From Hyphomicrobium_B sp001006785 (GTDB taxonomy: Bacteria; Pseudomonadota; Alphaproteobacteria; Rhizobiales; Hyphomicrobiaceae), in NCBI RefSeq assembly GCF_001006785.1, contig NZ_CDHO01000002.1, forward strand, positions 434,001-498,000: DNA of 64,000 bases, given 5' to 3'. This document shows, piece by piece, positions 50,935-60,162 of this stretch. The first letter of the stretch is position 1. The number at the start of each line of letters is the position of its first letter. Below the pieces are notes generated by a model, which worked only from the letters and a program-made list of their open reading frames with translations, was not told the origin of the DNA and did not search any database. A program made the translations under genes and the position numbers.

Positions 50935-52662
50935 ATGCGTATTGCACTTGCTCAACTCAACGCGACCGTTGGAGATCTCGCCGGCAACGCGCGCCGCGCT
51001 GCCGAAGCGCACGCCAAAGCCGCTGAGCTCAGCGCCGACGTCATCGTTTTCCCGGAACTTTTTCTGAACGGGTATCCGCCCGAAGACCTCGTCCTGAAGC
51101 CGGCATTCCAGGACGCGACTCGCGCCGAGCTCGAGCGCCTCGCCACGGCGTGCGCCGAAGGTCCGGCCATTCTGATCGGCACGATCTGGCGCAAGGACGG
51201 CAAGGTCTATAATGCCGTCGCGCTGCTCGATCGCGGCCGCATCGAAGCCATCACGGCGAAGGCCGAGCTTCCGAACTACGGCGTGTTCGACGAAAAGCGC
51301 GTCTTCGCCTCGGGCCCGATGCCGGGGCCGCTCAACGTGCGCGGGGTGCGCATCGGTGTTCCGATCTGCGAGGACATCTGGACGCCGGAAGCCGTCGAGA
51401 CGCTGGCCGAGACCGGAGCCGAGATCATCATCTCGCCCAATGGCTCGCCGTTCGACTGGCACAAGCCCGATACGCGCATGAACATCGCCGTCGCGCGCGT
51501 AACGGAAAGCGGTTTGCCGCTCGCGTATTTGAATCAGGTCGGCGGTCAGGACGAACTCGTCTTCGACGGCGCCTCGTTCGTTTTGAATGGCGATCGCAGT
51601 CTCGCCTTGCAGCTTCCGGCCTGGCGCGAAGCCCTCGTGGTGACGGAATGGCAGCACACGCCGTCGGGATGGCGGTGTCAGTCGGGTGAAGTGGCGAAGC
51701 TCGCCGAAGGCTCGGCCGCAGCTTACGACGCTTGTGTTCTCGGCCTCCGCGATTACGTCGACAAGAATGCATTCCCCGGCGTCGTGCTCGGATTGTCGGG
51801 TGGCATCGATTCCGCCCTCGTTGCCGCGATCGCGGTGGATGCGCTCGGTCCGGATCGCGTCCACGCGGTGATGTTGCCGTCGAAATTCACGTCCGATGAC
51901 AGCCTGCAGGACGCGGCCGAATGTGCCAAGGCGCTCGGCATCCGCTACGACAAGGTTTCGATCGAGCCGGCCGTCGCCGGTCTGACCTGGAGCCTCAAGG
52001 ATCTCTTCGCAGGCACGAACTCCGACATCACGGAAGAAAACCTGCAAAGCCGCGTACGTGGTACGATCCTGATGGCGATTTCGAACAAGTTCGGCGCCAT
52101 GCTCGTCACGACCGGCAACAAGAGCGAAATGTCCGTCGGGTACGCGACGCTCTACGGCGACATGAACGGCGGCTTCAACCCGATCAAGGATCTCTACAAG
52201 ACGGAGGTCTATGCGCTGTCACGTTGGCGCAATGAGCAGCGCCCCGATGGCGCGTTCGGGCCGCAGGGCATCGTCATTCCGGAACGCATCCTGACCAAGG
52301 CGCCGACCGCTGAATTGCGCGCCAATCAGACCGATCAGGATTCGCTGCCGCCCTATGATGCGCTCGACGATATTCTCGTCAGCCTCGTCGAAAAGGAAAT
52401 GCCGGTCGCCGCTGTGATCGCCCGCGGCCACACTCTCGAAACCGTCAAGAAGGTCGAGCGGCTGCTTTATCTCGCCGAATACAAGCGTCGCCAGGCCGCG
52501 CCCGGCGTCAAGATTTCCTCGCGCAACTTCGGCCGCGACCGCCGCTATCCGATCACCAACCGGTTCCGGGAGGACGTTCCCTCTGAGAAGCCGGAAAGGA
52601 CGGCTTCCGCCGAACCCGGGACAAGGGACGGCGCACGGACACATCCAAACGTCGCAAAATAA
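50935..52662 (+). CDS. nadE: Glutamine-dependent NAD+ synthetase
   Basis: A 575-residue two-domain enzyme. The N-terminal nitrilase-type amidase has Glu in VFPELFLNGYPPEDL, Lys in TAKAELPNYGVFDE and Cys in GVPICEDIW, releasing ammonia from glutamine. The C-terminal synthetase has the ATP loop LGLSGGIDSALVAAIA and LVTTGNKSEMSVGY. It carries out the last step of NAD synthesis. The final 40 residues are an extension with low conservation. Confidence 0.95.
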   Translation: MRIALAQLNATVGDLAGNARRAAEAHAKAAELSADVIVFPELFLNGYPPEDLVLKPAFQDATRAELERLATACAEGPAILIGTIWRKDGKVYNAVALLDRGRIEAITAKAELPNYGVFDEKRVFASGPMPGPLNVRGVRIGVPICEDIWTPEAVETLAETGAEIIISPNGSPFDWHKPDTRMNIAVARVTESGLPLAYLNQVGGQDELVFDGASFVLNGDRSLALQLPAWREALVVTEWQHTPSGWRCQSGEVAKLAEGSAAAYDACVLGLRDYVDKNAFPGVVLGLSGGIDSALVAAIAVDALGPDRVHAVMLPSKFTSDDSLQDAAECAKALGIRYDKVSIEPAVAGLTWSLKDLFAGTNSDITEENLQSRVRGTILMAISNKFGAMLVTTGNKSEMSVGYATLYGDMNGGFNPIKDLYKTEVYALSRWRNEQRPDGAFGPQGIVIPERILTKAPTAELRANQTDQDSLPPYDALDDILVSLVEKEMPVAAVIARGHTLETVKKVERLLYLAEYKRRQAAPGVKISSRNFGRDRRYPITNRFREDVPSEKPERTASAEPGTRDGARTHPNVAK

Positions 52663-52729
52663 TCAGCCCGCCCTTGCCATCTGACAGCCGGCCGGTAGGG
52701 TGCAGCGCGTTCAAACCTGAGACAATCGA

Positions 52730-54100
52730 ATGAAACCGCGCGTCCGCTTCGCTCCGAGCCCCACAGGCCGCCTGCACATCGGCAACATCCGAACTGCGGC
52801 ACTGAACTGGCTCTATGCGAGAAAGCACGGCGGCCATTTTCTGCTTCGACTCGATGATACTGACACTGCGCGTTCGACCGACGAGTTCGCGCAGGCCATC
52901 CGCGACGATCTCGAATGGCTCGGCCTGACGTGGGACGCGGATGCCCGTCAGCAGGACCGGACCGCGCGCTATGACTCGATGGCCGCGGCGTTCAAGGCCA
53001 GCGGTGTGCTTTATCCTGCCTTCGAAACTGAGGAAGAACTCGACCGGCGGCGCAAGCGTCAGCTGGCGATGCACCGCCCCCCGATCTACGACCGCGCCGC
53101 GCTGAAACTGTCCGAGTCAGAGATCGCGGAAAAAATCGCCGAAGGACGAAAGCCGCACTGGCGCTTTCGTCTGCCGAATACCGCGAATGGAACCGGGCTC
53201 GTGCCGCAGCCGACGCTCGTCTCCTGGAACGATTTGATCCGAGGCGACCAGACGGTCGATCTCGGCTCGCTGTCCGATCCGGTTCTGATCCGCGAGGATG
53301 GAACTTATCTCTACACGTTCACCAGCGTCATCGACGACATCGACTTCGGCATCACGCATATCGTGCGCGGCGAGGATCACGTCACGAATACCGGCGTACA
53401 GCTGGCGCTGTTCGAAGCGGCGGGCGCAACGCCGCCAGCCTTCGGGCATCACTCGCTGCTCATCGGCGCCGACGGTCAGGCCTTGTCGAAACGTCTCGGC
53501 GCGCTGTCGGTGCAGAGTTTCCGCGATCTCGGACTTGAACCGATGGCGGTGCTGAGCCACGCCGCGCTGGTCGGAACCTCCGACGCCATCGAGCCGCTCG
53601 CCTCGCGCGACGCGCTCGCCGAAAAGCTCGACTTCGAAAAGATTTCAACGGCCCCCGGCCGCTTCGATGTCGAAGAGCTCAAGTCCCTCAACGGCAAACT
53701 GCTGCACATGCTCGACTATGGCGACGTTGCCGAACGGCTTCACGCGCTCGGCGTCACAGGCGGCGAGACGTTCTGGAATGCCGTGCGCGGGAACCTCGAA
53801 GTATTGAGCGACGCGCGGCTGTGGTGGGATGTCGTCACCAGCGACATCGAGCCGGTCATCGAAGACGCGAAAATGACGGTCGCGGCCGCCGACGCGTTGC
53901 CGTCGGAACCGTGGAGCGAGAACACGTGGTCGGAGTGGACGGCTGCCGTCAAATCGCGGACTGGAGCGAAGGGCAAGGCGCTGTTTCATCCGCTGCGGCT
54001 TGCGCTGACGGGACGCGAGTCAGGTCCCGAGCTGAAATCGCTTCTGCCGTTGATCGGACGGGACCGCGTGTTGGCCCGCCTCGAAGGCAAGCGCGCCTAG
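52730..54100 (+). CDS. gltX: Glutamate-tRNA ligase
   Basis: A 456-residue class I synthetase. The HIGH-type motif is FAPSPTGRLHIGNIRTA, followed by FLLRLDDTD, the acceptor-binding domain, and a KMSKS-like loop LSKRLGALS. The C-terminal helical domain is shorter than in E. coli. Alphaproteobacteria often carry two GltX copies and lack GlnRS, relying on GatCAB, so this enzyme may charge tRNA-Gln as well as tRNA-Glu; sequence alone does not settle that. Convergent with the DUF2865 gene. Confidence 0.95.
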   Translation: MKPRVRFAPSPTGRLHIGNIRTAALNWLYARKHGGHFLLRLDDTDTARSTDEFAQAIRDDLEWLGLTWDADARQQDRTARYDSMAAAFKASGVLYPAFETEEELDRRRKRQLAMHRPPIYDRAALKLSESEIAEKIAEGRKPHWRFRLPNTANGTGLVPQPTLVSWNDLIRGDQTVDLGSLSDPVLIREDGTYLYTFTSVIDDIDFGITHIVRGEDHVTNTGVQLALFEAAGATPPAFGHHSLLIGADGQALSKRLGALSVQSFRDLGLEPMAVLSHAALVGTSDAIEPLASRDALAEKLDFEKISTAPGRFDVEELKSLNGKLLHMLDYGDVAERLHALGVTGGETFWNAVRGNLEVLSDARLWWDVVTSDIEPVIEDAKMTVAAADALPSEPWSENTWSEWTAAVKSRTGAKGKALFHPLRLALTGRESGPELKSLLPLIGRDRVLARLEGKRA

Positions 54101-54130
54101 CCAGAACTTCCGACGATCCCTGCGGCGCGC

Positions 54131-55333
54131 CTAGTGCTGCGATTGCGTTTGCCAGCCGCCGCTGTCGGCCGGTGCCGGGGCCGCCGCTGCTGCCGACTGC
54201 GCCGCCATCGCACGAGCGTCATATCCTGACGCGTCGCCTGCGCGCGGTTGTGGCGCCGATTGGCCCGGCGCGATCTCGGCTTTCTTCGGCGCTGAACCAT
54301 CGGCCGGGACATACTCCGCCAATTTGCACGAGCAGCCTTTGACGACTTCCTTGCGATAGCGGAATGCGAACTTGAGCTTGTTGTAGGCTTCCTGCGAGCG
54401 GAGCGCGACGGCCTGGTCGATCGAGCCGCCGGGGTTGGGATAATAGTAAAGCTCGGCCGGGGCCGCGCACTTCGACGAGCAGGCATCCGCATCTTGCGGG
54501 AAGTGGCTCGGCAGCGTCGAAAAACTCATCGGAAAATAATAGCCGTCGCAGAGGCGCACGCACACCGTTCGGTACGTCTGCGCGCCGTTCGATGCGCGCG
54601 GCGACCATGTGCTGCCGCCGCTCGATTCTTCATCCTCCCACATGCCGTCGCTGCGCCGCCGCGCCATGTCGACGTAGTTCGCGCCGCAGTTGTTGCGCGC
54701 GAGTTCGCGGATGATGTCGTCCTGATACGAATGCCCCGACGAGCCGAGAATGTCCTGCCGTCGCGCATCGAGTTCGGAGAGCTTCCGCTTCGACGCATCG
54801 ACCTGCCGCGAGAGGTCTTTGCACTGAGGCGTGTTGCGCAGCGATTTCGTGAACAGGAAATATTCGTAGCAGCCGCGGTCGAGCTGCGCTTTGCCGCTGT
54901 CGACGGCGCGCTCCATCGCCCGGATCTCGTTTTCGATGCCCGGCAGCGCATCGCGCGACTGTCCGTTCTTCTGACCCTCTTGCACGAGGCGTTGCTCAAG
55001 CTGGAAGCAGATCGGATTCTTTTGCGACCAGTTGCCGGCCGACGGCGCAGGAGCCGGAGCAGGGCTCGACGGCGATCGCGGCGCGCCGGGTTGTGGCGGC
55101 GCCATCGGCGGCGGGGCATCCTGCGGCATAGGTGCGGGGACGGCGTCGGGCTGGCGATAAACCGGTTCGCGCGGCATCGGCGGGCGCTCGGGACGTTCGT
55201 CGTCACCACCGCCGAACGGCCACCAGCCCTGCGCCGAAGCCGGGCCCGGAGCGGCCACCGACACGAGCGCCAGCGCCGTGAGCGCCAGCATCAGGCGCCG
55301 GCCGAAAATTCCGATGGATCCCGCTTGGCTCAC
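54131..55333 (-). CDS. Exported DUF2865 protein
   Basis: The start is placed at the GTG at 55333, preceded by GAGAGG; the frame runs on to 55393. The 400-residue product has a signal peptide (LMLALTALALVSVAAPGPASA), a proline-rich stretch, a helical region of about 130 residues (ICFQLEQRLVQEGQ onwards), and the cysteine-rich DUF2865 core (VCVRLCDGYYFPMSFSTLP, DADACSSKCAAPAELYYYPN, VKGCSCKLAEYVP). The cysteines suggest disulfides in the periplasm. The family is common in Hyphomicrobiales and has no known function. Confidence 0.85.
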   Translation of the reverse strand: MSQAGSIGIFGRRLMLALTALALVSVAAPGPASAQGWWPFGGGDDERPERPPMPREPVYRQPDAVPAPMPQDAPPPMAPPQPGAPRSPSSPAPAPAPSAGNWSQKNPICFQLEQRLVQEGQKNGQSRDALPGIENEIRAMERAVDSGKAQLDRGCYEYFLFTKSLRNTPQCKDLSRQVDASKRKLSELDARRQDILGSSGHSYQDDIIRELARNNCGANYVDMARRRSDGMWEDEESSGGSTWSPRASNGAQTYRTVCVRLCDGYYFPMSFSTLPSHFPQDADACSSKCAAPAELYYYPNPGGSIDQAVALRSQEAYNKLKFAFRYRKEVVKGCSCKLAEYVPADGSAPKKAEIAPGQSAPQPRAGDASGYDARAMAAQSAAAAAPAPADSGGWQTQSQH

Positions 55334-55619
55334 GCCAGCCTCTCGAACCTGAGTGAAACGAATCTGCGCACAGCTGATCACGCCTAATCCCAAGATAAGG
55401 CGCAGTTTTGAAGCCTTAAACGCCGATTTGCTAGCCGGTCAATGCGGAGCAATTGCGACCGCGCCATTTTTCCGAACGCATTCAGAACCTTGACGCGAGC
55501 GGGCAAATCGCTAAGGCGCTGGGCGGAAGATATCCCCACGCCACCGCCCTGTGCCATACTTCGCGCCGGACCGCCCGGCGCGGTCTGACGCAGACGAAAA
55601 AGACGGACGAGGTCGAGAC

Positions 55620-57029
55620 TTGGCTCTGAAGCTCTACAACACGTTGACACGGCAGAAGGCCGAATTCGCGCCGATCGATCCCAACAACGTCCGCATGTAT
55701 GTGTGCGGCCCGACGGTCTACGATTATGCCCACATCGGCAACGCCCGGCCCGTCATCGTGTTCGACGTGCTGTTCCGCCTGCTGCGCCATGTCTATGGGG
55801 CCGATCACGTCACCTACGTCCGCAACATCACCGACGTCGACGACAAGATCAACGCGCGGGCGGCGCGCGACTATCCGGACCTGCCTCTGAACGACGCGAT
55901 CCGCAAAGTCACCGAGGCGACCGAGAAGCAGTTTCACGACGACATTGCCGCGCTCGGCGTTCTGCCGCCAACCTTCGAGCCGCGCGCGACCGAATACATC
56001 CGCCGCGACGACGGCCGCGAGACGATGGTGTCGCTGATCGAAGCGCTTGTTCAGCGCGGCAACGCCTACGTCGCGGAAGATCACGTGCTGTTCGACGTCG
56101 CGTCGATGCCGGACTATGGCCGCCTTTCAAACCGCTCGCTGGACGAGATGGAAGCGGGCGCCCGCGTCGAAGTCGCGCCGTACAAAAAAGGCCCGATGGA
56201 TTTCGTGCTCTGGAAGCCGTCGAAGCCCGGCGAGCCGGCGTGGCCGAGCCCGTGCGGAATTGCGACGCCGGGCCGTCCGGGATGGCATATCGAATGCTCG
56301 GCGATGGCGGGCGCACTGCTCGGCCCGGAGTTCGACATTCACGGCGGCGGCATCGATCTGACGTTTCCGCACCACGAGAACGAAATTGCGCAATCGCGCT
56401 GTGCCCACGGCACGCCGTTCATGGCAAACGTCTGGATGCACAACGGCTTCCTGCAGGTCGAAGGCGAGAAGATGTCGAAATCCCTCGGCAACTTCGTCAC
56501 GATCAATGAATTGCTGAGCGACGGCTGGCCGGGTGAGGTATTGCGCTTCAACATGCTGCGCACGCACTATCGCCAGCCGATCGACTGGACGAAGAAGGGG
56601 CTGGAAGAAAGCCAGAAAATCCTGTCCGGCTGGTTCTCGCAAAACGATTTGAGTACGGATGATCGGGCGGAGCTTTCACCCGCGTTTCTCGATGCGCTTG
56701 CGGACGATCTCAATACGCCGAAAGCCATCGCCGAGCTTCACGGATTTGCGGCGGCGAAAGATACGACGAAACTTCGCGCTGCGTTGGGCTTCCTTGGCTT
56801 CGATGGCGCAACACTTAAAAAGGCGGACGCACGTGCCGCCGAAACTGCGCAGTCTGTCGCCTCCAAAGTCGAGCCGTTGATCATCGCGCGCCTCGATGCG
56901 CGCAAGCGCAAGGACTTCGCCGAGTCGGACCGCATCCGCGACGAACTCGCGAAAATGGGCATTTCGCTGAAAGACACAAAGAACAAGGAAACCGGCGAAA
57001 TCGAAACCACCTGGGAAGTCGCGAGGTAG
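55620..57029 (+). CDS. cysS: Cysteine-tRNA ligase
   Basis: A 469-residue class I synthetase starting at TTG 55620, with GAGG seven to eight bases upstream. It carries the zinc and HIGH-motif segment YVCGPTVYDYAHIGNARPV, the zinc ligands around WHIECSAMA and HHENEIAQS, and the KMSKSLGN loop. A C-terminal helical domain binds the anticodon. It charges tRNA-Cys. The gene ends against the repeat-rich intergenic region. Confidence 0.95.
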   Translation: MALKLYNTLTRQKAEFAPIDPNNVRMYVCGPTVYDYAHIGNARPVIVFDVLFRLLRHVYGADHVTYVRNITDVDDKINARAARDYPDLPLNDAIRKVTEATEKQFHDDIAALGVLPPTFEPRATEYIRRDDGRETMVSLIEALVQRGNAYVAEDHVLFDVASMPDYGRLSNRSLDEMEAGARVEVAPYKKGPMDFVLWKPSKPGEPAWPSPCGIATPGRPGWHIECSAMAGALLGPEFDIHGGGIDLTFPHHENEIAQSRCAHGTPFMANVWMHNGFLQVEGEKMSKSLGNFVTINELLSDGWPGEVLRFNMLRTHYRQPIDWTKKGLEESQKILSGWFSQNDLSTDDRAELSPAFLDALADDLNTPKAIAELHGFAAAKDTTKLRAALGFLGFDGATLKKADARAAETAQSVASKVEPLIIARLDARKRKDFAESDRIRDELAKMGISLKDTKNKETGEIETTWEVAR

Positions 57030-57082
57030 GGAAGAGGTTTTAGGGAATAGCGTCGGAACTTGTTTCGAATTCGCTGCAACAA

Positions 57083-57111
57083 CGTCATGGCCGCGAAGGC
57101 GGCCATCCACG
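57083..57111. repeat. Dispersed palindromic repeat, copy 2
   Basis: CGTCATGGCCGC-GAA-GGCGGCCATCCACG, sharing both arms with the element at 39436-39467 and differing in the loop. It is a REP-like intergenic palindrome. Confidence 0.7.
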
Positions 57112-57313
57112 ACAGGTTCGCGTTACGCACATAGGCGGCGCACTGAACATCTGTCGCGAACTGCGTCTGCGGTGTTGCTTTCGCGTATGTGGCTAGTGCT
57201 GCCGACAATCCTTCACCGAGCCGATATTCTCTAGATTTGTCGTAGATGGCCGCCGTCTCGGCCATAACGGGAAGAGGGTGTATTGACGTCCCGAGTCCTA
57301 GTCGCGCCCCTGA

Positions 57314-57383
57314 TCAAAAATCAAAAATCAAAAATCAAAAATCAAAAATCAAAAATCAAAAATCAAAAATCCAAAATCCAAAC
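57314..57383. repeat. Heptanucleotide tandem repeat (TCAAAAA)8
   Basis: Eight perfect copies of TCAAAAA run from 57314 to 57369, followed by two degenerate copies (TCCAAAA, TCCAAAC) to 57383. It is an A-rich tract in an otherwise GC-rich segment and lies between two convergent gene ends, not in a promoter or reading frame. Confidence 0.95.
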
Positions 57384-57433
57384 ACTAAAACCTAAAGCCC
57401 AGCCTCACATTCAGGAATTTGCGGCCGCGCCAC

Positions 57434-57600
57434 TTCACCCCTCCCCTTGACGGGGAGGGGTCGGGGGTGGGGTGAAGGGCTTGGCGAATTCTAAGAGGCA
57501 ACGTTCAATTGGCGCGGTTCGGATCGCGTTGGTCGCACCGCGAATATCGCGCCTGGACATTTACCCCACCCCTAACCCCTCCCCGCAAGGGGGAGGGGAA
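57434..57600. repeat. Inverted pair of C/G-rich palindromic repeats
   Basis: One copy at 57434-57476 (CCCCTCCCC-TTGA-CGGGGAGGGG plus a GGGGTGGGGTG tail) and a second in opposite orientation at 57561-57600 (CCCCACCCC, then CCCCTCCCC-GCAA-GGGGGAGGGG) enclose 84 bases of other sequence. Each copy is itself a hairpin. The doublet arrangement resembles paired REP elements and may also end transcription from both sides. Confidence 0.8.
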
Positions 57601-57770
57601 TTGAGAGATGGCGCATTTGGCGCTTCGCTTTCCAAGCTGAGCGTATTTCAGAGACCAGAAGAGAGAAATCTTTCCAGGGGAGGGAAGTGGATCTACGGTG
57701 CTTGTCTCGCGCAAGGGCCAGGAGAACACGGGCATCGCCCATGTTTTTCTAATCCCCCAGTCCCTAAAAC

Positions 57771-59483
57771 CTATTCCCTCTTCTTCCGTTCTTCCGCGAC
57801 AAGCTCCTTCTTCGACAGCTTGCCGATCATTGTCTTCGGCAGGGCGTCGCGGAACTCGATCTGAGCCGGTAGCTCGATCTTCGAAATCTTGGTTTCGAGA
57901 TGCTTTTGAATGTCGGCGGCCGTCGCCGTCATGCCGGCCTTCAGTTTGATGAAGGCCTTTGGCGCTTCGCCGCGGTAATCGTCGGGAATCCCGATCACCG
58001 TCACTTCCTCGACGGCCGGATGCTGATAGATCGCATCCTCGATACGGCGCGGGTAGACGTTGTAGCCCGAGCAGATGATCAGATCCTTGATCCGGTCGAC
58101 GATCGAGAAATAGCCGTTCTTGTCCATGATCGCGACGTCGCCGGTGCGCAGGAAATCGCCGACGAACTGCTTCGCCGTTTCCTCGGGCTTTTTCCAGTAG
58201 CCCTTCATGACCTGCGGACCCTTGGCGCAGAGTTCGCCACGCTCGCCCTGCGGAACCTCTTTCGTCGGATCGTCGAGATCGCGTAGCGAGATGATCGTGC
58301 CCGGAAGCGGCGGCCCAATGGAGCCCGCGACGGGCTCCATGTGCACCGGGTTGCACGTCAGCACGGGCGACGCCTCCGAAAGCCCATAGCCTTCGACCAC
58401 CTTCGAACCCGAAACCTCCTCGAACTGCAGCTTCACCTCGATGGGGAGCGGCGCGCCGCCCGACAGGCAGAAACGCAACGACGAAACGTCGTAGGACTTG
58501 AACTTCGGGTAATGCAGCATCGCCGTCAGAATGGTCGGCACGGCGGGGAGCACGGTCGGCTTCTCGCGGTCGATCAGCTTCAGCGCCTCGATGAGCCTGA
58601 AGCGTGGGATGAGGATGATCTTGGCTGCAAGCTCGACCGCCATGTTCATCACGACCGTCATTGCGAAGACGTGGAACAGCGGCAGCGCGCCCAGAATGCT
58701 TTCCTCGCCCGGCTTGAGGTTGACGCCCCAGGCCATGATCTGGGCCGTGTTGGCGGTGAGGTTGGCATGCGTCAGCATCGCGCCCTTGGGCGTGCCGGTC
58801 GTGCCGCCGGTGTATTGCAGCACCGCCACGTCCTCGTCGGCATTGATGGCGACCGGCGTCGGCGGTTCGCTGGTGGCGGAAAGCCTCGCCCCGTCGATCA
58901 CCTTATCCGCCGCCCGCGACCCCGCGACGTTGGCGATGTCGCCGCGCTTGAAGATCGAGAACAGCAGCCCCTTGAGCGGCGGCAGGACGCTCCGGAACGG
59001 CACGACGATGGTGCGTGCGACGACACCCCGCAGCATGAGCTCTTCGAGCTTTGGGAATAGCGCGGCGAGGTCATGCGTCACCATCACTTCGGTTTCGCTG
59101 TCCCGCGCCTGAAATGTAAGCTCTTCGAGAGTATAAAGCGGGTTGAAATTAACAACCGTGCCGCCGGCCTTGAGTATTGCGTAATAATAAACAATGAAGG
59201 TCGGGGTGTTCGGAAGAAATAGACCGACTTTGGTGCCACGGCCGATCCCGGATTTCTGCAATCCGGCCGTGACGCGGTCGACCTCGGCAGCGAGTTCTGC
59301 GTAGGATGTCGTGCGGCCAAGAAAGCTGATGGCCGGGTTATGAGGGAAGCGGCGGAGGGCACGTTCCAGCAGTTCCGGCACCGGACCCGTCGAAATTGGC
59401 ATGAACCAGTCGATTTCCGGCGGATACGAGGCAATCCAGGGCGGATTGGGAGACCCAGGTGGCTGGGTTGCTTCGGGCGTCAT
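57771..59483 (-). CDS. Long-chain fatty-acid-CoA ligase (AMP-forming)
   Basis: A 570-residue acyl-CoA synthetase. Its motifs come in order: the ATP loop LQYTGGTTGTPKGAMLTHANL, VEGYGLSEASPVLTCNP, the hinge FLRTGDVAIMDKNGYFSIVDRIKDLI and the C-terminal catalytic lysine region DALPKTMIGKLSKKEL. It activates fatty acids to acyl-CoA, via an acyl-adenylate, at the inner membrane. It is divergent from the acyl carrier protein and ketosynthase genes, which may link it to a lipid-specific pathway. Confidence 0.93.
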   Translation of the reverse strand: MTPEATQPPGSPNPPWIASYPPEIDWFMPISTGPVPELLERALRRFPHNPAISFLGRTTSYAELAAEVDRVTAGLQKSGIGRGTKVGLFLPNTPTFIVYYYAILKAGGTVVNFNPLYTLEELTFQARDSETEVMVTHDLAALFPKLEELMLRGVVARTIVVPFRSVLPPLKGLLFSIFKRGDIANVAGSRAADKVIDGARLSATSEPPTPVAINADEDVAVLQYTGGTTGTPKGAMLTHANLTANTAQIMAWGVNLKPGEESILGALPLFHVFAMTVVMNMAVELAAKIILIPRFRLIEALKLIDREKPTVLPAVPTILTAMLHYPKFKSYDVSSLRFCLSGGAPLPIEVKLQFEEVSGSKVVEGYGLSEASPVLTCNPVHMEPVAGSIGPPLPGTIISLRDLDDPTKEVPQGERGELCAKGPQVMKGYWKKPEETAKQFVGDFLRTGDVAIMDKNGYFSIVDRIKDLIICSGYNVYPRRIEDAIYQHPAVEEVTVIGIPDDYRGEAPKAFIKLKAGMTATAADIQKHLETKISKIELPAQIEFRDALPKTMIGKLSKKELVAEERKKRE

Positions 59484-59799
59484 GGTCGTCCGATCGTTCA
59501 GTGCTGGAACAGGTCGCTTTCGGCCGATTCCGGCCTAAGAGTCGCAACCTGGAGTGAACTACTTTTGTTGAGTAAAGGCTAGCCGCCGCCGTTATTGCAG
59601 CACTTAGAAAATCGGCATTTGAACAGGGAGTTCAGCTGATCTCAGGCAAGGAGGAGGCCGCCCGCGACCGTCCGCGGCTGGACTTGGCGGACGTTTAAGG
59701 ATAAGTGACCCCCCCGCTTGCTGATGTAGTGGTCTTGATTTAGGTAGATGCCAAGCAAAACTGGCCCATCGCAGAGGTCTGCGAGGGTGGGAGAGGCCA
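59484..59799. promoter_or_regulatory. Divergent promoter region between the acyl-CoA ligase and acyl carrier protein genes
   Basis: A 316-base gap with no supported gene. A hairpin with seven-base arms CGTCCGC/GCGGACG spans 59669-59693, and GGGAGAGG just before 59800 is the ribosome-binding site of the acyl carrier protein gene. No regulator site is recognised. Confidence 0.4.
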
Positions 59800-60069
59800 A
59801 TGGACGAAGTCGCGACGAAGGTTATCGATATCCTAAAGAAGCATATGAAGGAGCCGCGCGACGATATCTCGCTCGACACCCAGCTCACCGATCTGAAGAT
59901 CGAGTCGCTTGATCTTGCGATGATCGTGTTCGACATCGAAGATGGGTTCGGAATCGAAATTCCCTACAATGCCAACGAGGAAGTCGAGGCATTTAAGACG
60001 GTCGGCTCAGTTGTCGATCGCGTCAAATCATTGATTGCAGCCAAACAGGCTTCCGCCGCAAAAGCCTAA
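59800..60069 (+). CDS. Acyl carrier protein, NodF-like
   Basis: An 89-residue acidic four-helix carrier. The phosphopantetheine serine lies in LKIESLDLAMIVFDIED, where the family's usual D before S-L is replaced by E. Together with FGIEIPYNANEEVEAFKTVGSVVD this places it nearer specialised carriers such as NodF than the housekeeping AcpP. It would carry acyl chains for the ketosynthase encoded 93 bases downstream. The ATG follows GGGAGAGG. Confidence 0.88.
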   Translation: MDEVATKVIDILKKHMKEPRDDISLDTQLTDLKIESLDLAMIVFDIEDGFGIEIPYNANEEVEAFKTVGSVVDRVKSLIAAKQASAAKA

Positions 60070-60162
60070 CGTTTCTGCGGCGATCTTCCCACGAATGCGA
60101 TGAAGCGGACGTCGGCCACGGTCGAGCGTCCGCTGACTCGTGAGATGAGAAAGAGCTGATGA

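Larger units (their letters stand above)
57030..57770. other. Gene-free, repeat-rich junction between convergent cysS and acyl-CoA ligase genes
   Basis: About 740 bases with no supported gene between two convergent coding regions. It contains a dispersed palindrome (57083-57111), a perfect seven-base tandem repeat (57314-57369) and an inverted pair of C/G-rich repeats (57434-57476 and 57561-57600). GGGAATA/GGTTTTAGGGA-like sequences also occur just after both flanking stop codons in inverted orientation. Open frames across it are translations of the repeats. Confidence 0.7.

Noticed and set aside
56738..57265. A minus-strand 175-codon frame overlapping the end of cysS
   Set aside because: Its middle is the translated palindromic repeat (WMAAFAAMT) and the rest is antisense to cysS. 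No ribosome-binding site is evident.
57314..57383. Possible CRISPR-like array
   Set aside because: The unit is seven bases with no spacers; it is a simple tandem repeat.
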